Positions 7,790 through 12,529 of a stretch of 12,529 nucleotides of DNA are shown piece by piece. How positions within the stretch are numbered: the first letter of the stretch is position 1; each line of letters begins with the position of its first letter. The translations under genes were made by a program, and so were the position numbers. Under the pieces are notes generated by a model that saw nothing but the letters and a program-made list of their open reading frames with translations, was not told the DNA's origin and ran no database searches. The DNA comes from Campylobacteraceae bacterium (GTDB lineage: Bacteria; Campylobacterota; Campylobacteria; Campylobacterales; Campylobacteraceae), in contig JAIRQK010000068.1 in the NCBI GenBank assembly GCA_031256525.1, positions 1 through 12,529 of the forward strand. Direction: 5' to 3'.

Positions 7790-8458
7790 TTACTTTTCGT
7801 TTATGTGTAAGCCGCACTCTTTGTGTTCTTGGTTTTCCCACCACCATCTACCAGCTCTTATATCTTCATCCTCTTTTACAGCTCTTGTGCATGGTTTGCA
7901 GCCTATACTTTTAAAGCCTTTTGAATAGAGTGGATTTAGTGGCAAATTGTGCTCTTTTATATAGCCAAACAACTCCTCATTACTCCAAAAAGCGAGTGGA
8001 TTTATCTTAAAAATATTAAATTTCTCATCAAACTCTACTATTTTAAGTTCATTTCTTGTTATGGATTGTGCTGCACGAAGTCCTGTTACCCACGCACTCT
8101 TGCCTTTTAAAGCACATTCGAGCGGTTCTACTTTTCTTATATGGCAACAAAGATGACGATTTTCTAAGTTATCTCTCATACCCCAAGTTCCGAGCTTTTT
8201 TTCTAAATTTTCTACATCTTCTTTTTTTGGAAAATATCTTTTGATGGGGAGTTTAAAAAACTTTTCTGTCTCTTCGTGTAACTTCTCACACTCATCAAAA
8301 AGCTTTCCAGTATCTAATGTAAAAACTTCAAAAGAGTCTATTTTGCATTGTGATAAAAGGTGTAAAGCTACCACATCTTCGGCTTGATAACTAAATGAAA
8401 GAGCTATTTTTCCATTTATTTTGCTTACAATTTGCTGAAGTAAATCCTTATATAACAT
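7790..8458 (-). CDS. cysH: Adenylyl-sulfate (APS) reductase, thioredoxin/glutathione-dependent
   Basis: This enzyme reduces APS to sulfite and AMP. From the ATG at 8458 it has 222 residues. It carries the four-cysteine pattern of iron-sulfur APS reductases, C104-C105 (HLCCHIRK) and C187-x2-C190 (GCKPCTR), plus the catalytic C215 in the KECGLH motif near the C-terminus. SFSYQAEDV near 21 and TLDTGKL near 47 form the nucleotide site. E. coli-type PAPS reductases lack the four iron-sulfur cysteines, so APS is the predicted substrate, in keeping with the absence of an APS kinase gene. A longer reading from the ATG at 8518 would overlap cysA by 71 bases. I prefer 8458 because GGAGTG (8462-8467) sits just upstream and the overlap falls to 11 bases. 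Confidence 0.94.
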   Translation of the reverse strand: MLYKDLLQQIVSKINGKIALSFSYQAEDVVALHLLSQCKIDSFEVFTLDTGKLFDECEKLHEETEKFFKLPIKRYFPKKEDVENLEKKLGTWGMRDNLENRHLCCHIRKVEPLECALKGKSAWVTGLRAAQSITRNELKIVEFDEKFNIFKINPLAFWSNEELFGYIKEHNLPLNPLYSKGFKSIGCKPCTRAVKEDEDIRAGRWWWENQEHKECGLHINEK

Positions 8459-9509
8459 AATCACTCCAATTCTCATCTGAAGTATATATTTTAGCACCTG
8501 CAAACTGTATATAGACATTGGTTTGATTAGATTTTTTTATCTCATTCCAATGTTTTTTATCTACATCAGCCTCTATCTCTTTTTTTCCTTCAACTGTTCT
8601 TAACTCTACTCTTACGCGATTTCCTAAGATTCTATTAGCAACTATTTCTGCTTCTATTGATTTCCCATCTTCGTTTTCAAGACTTATTTTAACATCATGT
8701 GGTCTTATAAAAAATGAGACATCATCATCTTGTTTTTCTGTTTTATCGAGCTTTAAAGCCCCTTTTTCAACTCTAGCGTGAAATAGATTGACACTACCTA
8801 AGAAACTATAGACAAAAGGATTTGCAGGGTTATCGTAAACATCTTCTGGTGTGCCTATCTGCTCTATTTTCCCTTTGTTTAAAATAACTATTTTATCTGA
8901 AACCTCTAAAGCCTCCTCTTGGTCATGAGTAACAAATACGCTAGTTATATGTATCTCATCATGCAAGTATCTAAGCCATCGTCTAAGTTCTTGTCTTACT
9001 TTAGCATCAAGTGCACCAAAAGGCTCATCTAAAAGTAACACTTTTGGCTCCACCGCTAATGCTCTAGCAAGTGCTACTCTCTGTTTTTGACCACCTGATA
9101 ACTCGCTTGGGAGGCGATTTGCCAAAGGCTCTAACTGCACCATTTTAAGCAACTTAAAAACTTTATCTTTTATCTCATCTTTAGTTGGTCTTGTACTACG
9201 CGGACGAATTTTTAGTCCAAATGCCACATTCTCAAAAACATTCATATGTTTAAAAAGTGCGTAGTGTTGAAACACAAATCCAACTCTTCTATCTTTCGTA
9301 GGCTTATCTGTAGAGTCCTCCCCAAAAAAACTAATAGCACCACTATCTGGGTTTTCAAGTCCAGCTATAATTCTCAAAAGTGTTGTTTTACCTGAACCAG
9401 AAGGTCCAAGTAAAGCTGTTAATTCGCCATTTGGAATAGTAAGATTTACATTATCAAGTGCAGTAAATGCACCAAATTTTTTGCTCACATTTGAAATATC
9501 TATACTCAA
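8448..9509 (-). CDS. cysA: Sulfate ABC transporter ATP-binding protein (CysA)
   Basis: ATPase of the CysTWA sulfate/thiosulfate importer, 353 residues, very close to E. coli CysA in its first 200. Visible motifs are Walker A GPSGSGKT at 35-42, Q-loop FVFQHYALF near 78-86, signature LSGGQKQR at 137-144, Walker B VLLLDEP at 157-163, D-loop GALDAKVR and H-loop H195 (VTHDQEEA). Residues from about 235 form the C-terminal regulatory TOBE-type region. Translation appears to start at TTG (9509): AAGGA (9516-9520) is six bases upstream, the cysW stop TAA directly abuts it (TAATTG), and no in-frame ATG occurs before the Walker A motif. The family takes in sulfate, thiosulfate or other oxyanions. Sulfate is inferred from the following cysH and cysDN. 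Confidence 0.96.
   Translation of the reverse strand: MSIDISNVSKKFGAFTALDNVNLTIPNGELTALLGPSGSGKTTLLRIIAGLENPDSGAISFFGEDSTDKPTKDRRVGFVFQHYALFKHMNVFENVAFGLKIRPRSTRPTKDEIKDKVFKLLKMVQLEPLANRLPSELSGGQKQRVALARALAVEPKVLLLDEPFGALDAKVRQELRRWLRYLHDEIHITSVFVTHDQEEALEVSDKIVILNKGKIEQIGTPEDVYDNPANPFVYSFLGSVNLFHARVEKGALKLDKTEKQDDDVSFFIRPHDVKISLENEDGKSIEAEIVANRILGNRVRVELRTVEGKKEIEADVDKKHWNEIKKSNQTNVYIQFAGAKIYTSDENWSDYVI
8462..8467 (-). promoter_or_regulatory. Shine-Dalgarno site deciding the cysH start
   Basis: Minus-strand GGAGTG lies inside the end of cysA with its GGAG core five bases before the ATG at 8458. The upstream ATGs at 8518 and 8476 lack comparable sites. Confidence 0.6.
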
Positions 9510-10673
9510 TTAATTTCCTTTAAAAACTTCCGATGTTTCACTAAAAGCTCTTTTTCTCTGTAGTGCTATAAAGTGTTCTATAACCGTTTTTACAACTAAA
9601 GTTACCAATGCTAACAGTGTCAATAAAGAGGCTACGGCAAAAGCGGCTGCAAAAAGATACTCATTATAAAGTACCTCTATATGCAAAGGCATAGTCATAG
9701 TAACACCTCTAATTAGTCCAGATACTACCGCTACTGCACCAAATTCGCCCATAGCTCTTGCATTTGTAAGTACAATGCCATACAAAAGCCCCCATTTAAT
9801 ATTAGGAAGCGTAACTTTAAAAAATGTCTGCAATCCACTCGCACCAAGTGTCAATGCTGCCTCTTCATCATCTTTGCCCATCTCCTGCATTAAAGGTATC
9901 AATTCTCTTGCTACAAATGGAAATGTGATAAATGCTGTTGCTAAAAATAGTCCTGGTATGGCAAATACTATTTTTATATTATGCTCAACCAAATAGTGTC
10001 CAAACCACCCAAATGAGCCAAAAAGCAGGATAAATATAAGTCCTGCTATAACAGGCGATATAGCAAAAGGCACTTCAATAAGAGTAGTAATAACGCTTTT
10101 TCCTCTAAATTCAAATTTGGCTATAGCCCAAGCTAATAGTATTCCAAAAATCGTATTTATAGGCACACATACAGAGGCTACTAATAGTGTTAATTTTATA
10201 GCTGCCCACGAATCACTCTCCCTAATAGCTGCAAAGTAAGTCTCTGCTCCTTTTGCAAATGCTTGAGAAAATATAGTATATAAAGGCAAAAAGACAAAAA
10301 CTGCCAAAAATAGAAACATTATAATTATAAGAGTAGGTTTTATCCATAAAGGCTCTTTGCTTTTAGGTATCCTAACCCTTGTAGAGTCTGTAGCTATACT
10401 AAAAACTGCACCAACCATAAGTACCGTACCAACAAATGGAAAACTGATACTGTCTGACAATAGTATATGCAAAAGCAGTATAAAAAAACAGGTTGAAAGC
10501 AAAATAAGTGGCTTTTTCCATTTAACATTTGTCTGCAGATAAATCGCTAAAACTACAGTAAAAATACTAAAATATTTATACACATCAAAAAATTTACCTA
10601 TTTCAAGCAAATTTAAAACAAACAAAATAGCAGCTACGACAAATAGAGCAATTACGACTATATCTCTTTTCAT
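9510..10673 (-). CDS. cysW: Sulfate ABC transporter permease CysW with N-terminal membrane extension
   Basis: Inner-membrane permease of the sulfate importer. From about residue 107 it matches E. coli CysW throughout: FVFLPLYTIFSQAFAKG, NTIFGILLAWAIAKFEFRGK, IEVPFAISPVIAGLIF, the EAALTLGAS coupling loop that contacts CysA, and LTNARAMGEFGAVAVVSG. E. coli CysW has 291 residues. This one has 387, the surplus being an N-terminal region of about 105 residues with roughly four hydrophobic segments (near 4-22, 33-47, 56-73 and 78-96) and no recognisable domain. The ATG at 10673 overlaps the cysT stop (TGATG) and AGGAG lies close upstream. The TTG one codon earlier is less likely. The gene abuts cysA. 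Confidence 0.93.
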   Translation of the reverse strand: MKRDIVVIALFVVAAILFVLNLLEIGKFFDVYKYFSIFTVVLAIYLQTNVKWKKPLILLSTCFFILLLHILLSDSISFPFVGTVLMVGAVFSIATDSTRVRIPKSKEPLWIKPTLIIIMFLFLAVFVFLPLYTIFSQAFAKGAETYFAAIRESDSWAAIKLTLLVASVCVPINTIFGILLAWAIAKFEFRGKSVITTLIEVPFAISPVIAGLIFILLFGSFGWFGHYLVEHNIKIVFAIPGLFLATAFITFPFVARELIPLMQEMGKDDEEAALTLGASGLQTFFKVTLPNIKWGLLYGIVLTNARAMGEFGAVAVVSGLIRGVTMTMPLHIEVLYNEYLFAAAFAVASLLTLLALVTLVVKTVIEHFIALQRKRAFSETSEVFKGN

Positions 10674-12022
10674 CAAACTCCTTTTTTTCTGCGTCTTGCA
10701 AAAGATTGCAAAAAGTTAATAATAAGCAACAATACAAAAGCCGCTACCAACATCACTACGCCTATCACACTAGCACCCACATAATCAAACTGCATCAATT
10801 TTTTAACAATAAGAAGTGGAACTATCTCGCTCTCATACGGTATGTTGCTTGATATAAATATAACAGAACCATACTCTCCAAGACCTCTAGCAAACGCTAA
10901 AGCAAACCCTGTTAAAAGTGCTGGATATATAGCTGGGAAAATAACTTTTAAAAATATCTGATAAAAATTTGCCCCAAGAGAACTTGCTGCTTCCTCTAAC
11001 TCTTTGTCAAGCTCTTCGATTACAGGTTGAACAGTACGCACTATGAAAGGAAGTCCGATAAACACAAGAGCTATAATTATACCTGTTGTTGAGTAAGCAA
11101 CATTTAGATCTATATTTTCCAAAGAGCTTCTAAAACACTTCTCATTTTCTGCACAAGGAGAAAAATGGAGTGCAAATGAATGCAATTTTTCAGATAGATA
11201 CTGCAAAAAACCGCCCAAAACCCCATTTGGTGAAAATATATATGCCAAAGATATACCAGCTACTGCTGTAGGAACAGCAAATGGCAAATCTACGATAGAG
11301 TCCACTATGCGTCTGCCTACAAAATCATACCTTGCCAAAATCCAAGCTATAATAAGACCAAAAAAACAGTTAATAAGGGCAGCTATAAAACTTGCTCCAA
11401 AAGAGACTTTAAGAGCAGCAATAATTCTTTGGTCTGTTATGGTTTCCAAAAATTTCTCTAAAGGCATTTGTGTAGAAAAGAGGACAAGTGCACTTAATGG
11501 AATAAGTATAAGAAACGACATATATGTCAAAGAGAGTCCCAAACTTATACCAAAACCGGGAAGTTTTGAGTTGTTTTTTGCATATCCAACTTTGTTTGTA
11601 ATTGTTATTATTGCAACAAAAATAATAAGCGAAACCCACGCTAATGAGTGAGTTGGATTTTGATAGATAGCAAGTAAAATAGCAGATAGTATGAAAAAAA
11701 GTATAGAGTTTATTCTCCCTAAAAATATTGCTGTGATTGCAACAATACCAAATAAAATCCACGCTAAATAGTATGTTGGGTTTTGATAAGCTACCATAAA
11801 TAGTACTAAAAGCAGTATGAAAAAGAGTATGTTAGTAATAGCTTGAGTTACAGTAAAACTATTTATAGCCAATAGTAAAATAACTCCTGATACTAACAAA
11901 ACTCCTATATCAACAATTATACCAAAAATAGTAGTTGCAACAATAAGACCGACTAAAAATACCACTGCTAACAACCCTAATAAAAGTATTTTAGTATCTA
12001 TTTTTTTTATTACGCCACTCAT
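10673..12022 (-). CDS. cysT: Sulfate ABC transporter permease CysT with long N-terminal membrane extension
   Basis: Partner permease of CysW. From about residue 143 it aligns with E. coli CysT/CysU: LPGFGISLGLSLTY, FGLIIAWILARYDFVGR, VDLPFAVPTAVAGISLAYIF, the coupling loop LEEAASSLGAN and FARGLGEYGSVIFIS. E. coli CysT has 277 residues. This protein has 449, with an N-terminal region of about 143 residues holding roughly six hydrophobic segments, the last four forming a tandem duplication. A loop between permease helices is enlarged and has two cysteines, about C300 and C306 (SPCAENEKCFRS). I chose the ATG at 12022 because AAGGA (12029-12033) is six bases upstream; a TTG directly before it (12025) also fits the frame. 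It is the first gene of the operon. No sulfate-binding protein gene precedes it. Confidence 0.93.
   Translation of the reverse strand: MSGVIKKIDTKILLLGLLAVVFLVGLIVATTIFGIIVDIGVLLVSGVILLLAINSFTVTQAITNILFFILLLVLFMVAYQNPTYYLAWILFGIVAITAIFLGRINSILFFILSAILLAIYQNPTHSLAWVSLIIFVAIITITNKVGYAKNNSKLPGFGISLGLSLTYMSFLILIPLSALVLFSTQMPLEKFLETITDQRIIAALKVSFGASFIAALINCFFGLIIAWILARYDFVGRRIVDSIVDLPFAVPTAVAGISLAYIFSPNGVLGGFLQYLSEKLHSFALHFSPCAENEKCFRSSLENIDLNVAYSTTGIIIALVFIGLPFIVRTVQPVIEELDKELEEAASSLGANFYQIFLKVIFPAIYPALLTGFALAFARGLGEYGSVIFISSNIPYESEIVPLLIVKKLMQFDYVGASVIGVVMLVAAFVLLLIINFLQSFARRRKKGV
11597..11842 (-). repeat. In-frame tandem duplication (about 123 bp x 2) inside cysT
   Basis: Two adjacent units of about 123 bp, roughly 11720-11842 and 11597-11719, match clearly at the DNA level. 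On the plus strand, ACGCTAA starts at 11761 and 11638, followed in both by a GTTGG-x-TTTTGATA stretch, and both share GTATGAAAAA farther on. Each encodes a helical hairpin of about 41 residues with YQNPTxxLAW in the middle. Confidence 0.8.
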
Positions 12023-12074
12023 CAATTATCCTTAAAAATAGTCCACACTAAACAATGAAGATACACATAGAAAC

Positions 12075-12108
12075 ACAAACTTTAAAATGTTGATATTTTA
12101 AAGTTTGT
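12075..12108. promoter_or_regulatory. Perfect 14-bp inverted repeat in the cysT leader (operator or leader hairpin)
   Basis: Arms ACAAACTTTAAAAT (12075-12088) and ATTTTAAAGTTTGT (12095-12108) flank a 6-base loop. The repeat begins four bases after a TATAAT on the minus strand, so it would cover the transcription start and early leader of cysT, the usual place of a repressor site. It could also act as a terminator for the dGTPase remnant, but the stem is AT-rich and no strong T-run follows. Confidence 0.6.
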
Positions 12109-12111
12109 AGT

Positions 12112-12117
12112 ATTATA
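12112..12117 (-). promoter_or_regulatory. Candidate -10 element of the cysT operon
   Basis: Minus-strand TATAAT in an AT-rich context (TTTATAATAC), about 90 bases before the cysT ATG. No clear -35 is seen at the usual distance, where A-runs occur instead, in line with Campylobacterota sigma-70 promoters. Confidence 0.5.
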
Positions 12118-12131
12118 AATAGCTTTTTTGA

Positions 12132-12521
12132 CTATTTTTTGTATATTTTATCAATAAAGTCCTCTCCTGTATGTCCATATGGAGTATGTCCTATATCATG
12201 ACCTAATGCAATTGCTTCTACTAAATCTTCGTTGAGCCTGAGTCCCCTGGCAATTGTCCTCCCGATACGCGCGACCTCAAGAGTATGGGTTAGCCTTGTT
12301 CTATAATGATCACCCTCAGGCTGTAAGAACACTTGCGTCTTGTGCTTTAATCTGCGAAAAGACTTGCTGTGCGTAATTCTGTCAATATCGCGTTGAAAGC
12401 ATGTTCTAATCTCACACTCAGGCTCACCGACAACCCTGCCTTTTGATAATTCAGCACGCGAAGCGAGCGGCGAAAGCATTTGCCGTTCAAGGATAAGCCG
12501 TTCTTCTCTGAGGCATCCCAT
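12132..12521 (-). pseudogene. dgt: Truncated dGTP triphosphohydrolase (HD domain) fragment, composition-chimeric
   Basis: The frame is open to the window edge (12529); the first ATG is at 12521, so the true start may lie outside. The 129 residues match the N-terminal third of the bacterial dGTPase-like family: [53 protein letters not shown] (H79) and [13 protein letters not shown] (H108-D109). Family members run to about 330 residues or more. Here a TAG follows soon after the HD motif, so the last metal-binding aspartate and the rest of the helical domain are missing and activity is unlikely. Codons up to about 12234 are G+C-rich (CTC, AGG, CGC), whereas from about 12233 to the stop they are AT-rich like the neighbouring operon (TTA, GTA, ATA). 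This suggests a recombination joint or an assembly join. No link to sulfur metabolism is apparent. Confidence 0.75.
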
Positions 12522-12529
12522 AATCTCAT

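Noticed and set aside
7790..8458. Dissimilatory sulfate reduction or sulfur oxidation (aprAB/dsr type) role for the cluster
   Set aside because: CysH, CysDN and the single-chain Sir are assimilatory types. No aprAB, dsrAB, sat or sox genes are seen.
11409..11762. Second minus-strand open frame and a plus-strand frame (11307-11651) within cysT
   Set aside because: Both lie inside cysT in other frames. Their translations are artefacts of AT-rich hydrophobic coding and show no family motifs.
12048..12068. Mini-ORF MCIFIV in the cysT leader, with one Cys codon, considered as a cysteine attenuation peptide
   Set aside because: It has no Shine-Dalgarno site, only one Cys codon, and no alternative terminator hairpin following it.
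1..12529. Search for tRNA or rRNA genes, CRISPR arrays, insertion sequences, toxin-antitoxin pairs or phage genes
   Set aside because: None could be supported. No regularly spaced short repeats apart from the Sel1 array, no transposase-like frames, and no gene-free stretch above about 110 bases.

Overview
The window is a low-G+C, gene-dense stretch whose proteins look most like those of Campylobacterota (Epsilonproteobacteria; Sulfurimonas, Sulfurovum or Wolinella relatives). Three things point there: a cysteine-rich Sel1/Hcp-type repeat protein, an AT-rich codon pattern, and a sulfate assimilation cluster carrying the HcyS/HcyF/HcyD sulfur-carrier set known from Wolinella succinogenes. The genus cannot be fixed from the sequence alone.

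Layout. 1-487 (+) is the 3' end of a Sel1-repeat protein. 488-534 is a short convergent gap with a 12-bp hairpin, a probable bidirectional terminator. From 12022 down to 535, all on the minus strand, eleven genes are packed with overlaps or gaps of a few bases: cysT-cysW-cysA (sulfate ABC importer without a binding-protein gene), cysH (APS reductase), cysD-cysN (ATP sulfurylase), hcyS-hcyF-hcyD (ubiquitin-like sulfur carrier, its E1-like activating enzyme, its JAMM peptidase), sir (siroheme sulfite reductase fused to a TusA-like domain) and a two-domain siroheme synthase. The only real break is 67 bases between cysH and cysD, which holds a perfect TATAAT and a degenerate copy of the cysD start region. 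Upstream of cysT is a short leader with TATAAT and a perfect 14-bp inverted repeat. At 12132-12529 (-) lies a truncated dGTP triphosphohydrolase whose base composition changes abruptly near 12233.

How it works together. CysTWA imports sulfate. CysDN makes APS. CysH, with the Cys-Cys...Cys-x-x-Cys pattern of APS reductases, reduces APS directly, so no APS kinase is needed. Sir reduces sulfite to sulfide using siroheme made by the CysG-like protein. By analogy with the W. succinogenes protein-thiocarboxylate route to homocysteine, HcyD trims the carrier HcyS, HcyF adenylates it, and sulfide from Sir converts it to a thiocarboxylate that feeds homocysteine synthesis. The sulfhydrylase (MetY) and the sulfate-binding protein are not in the window.

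Most unusual points: the Sir-TusA fusion with a helical insert, the GGG-Lys tail of the carrier, large extra membrane regions on both CysT (with an internal tandem duplication) and CysW, and the composition break in the dGTPase remnant.
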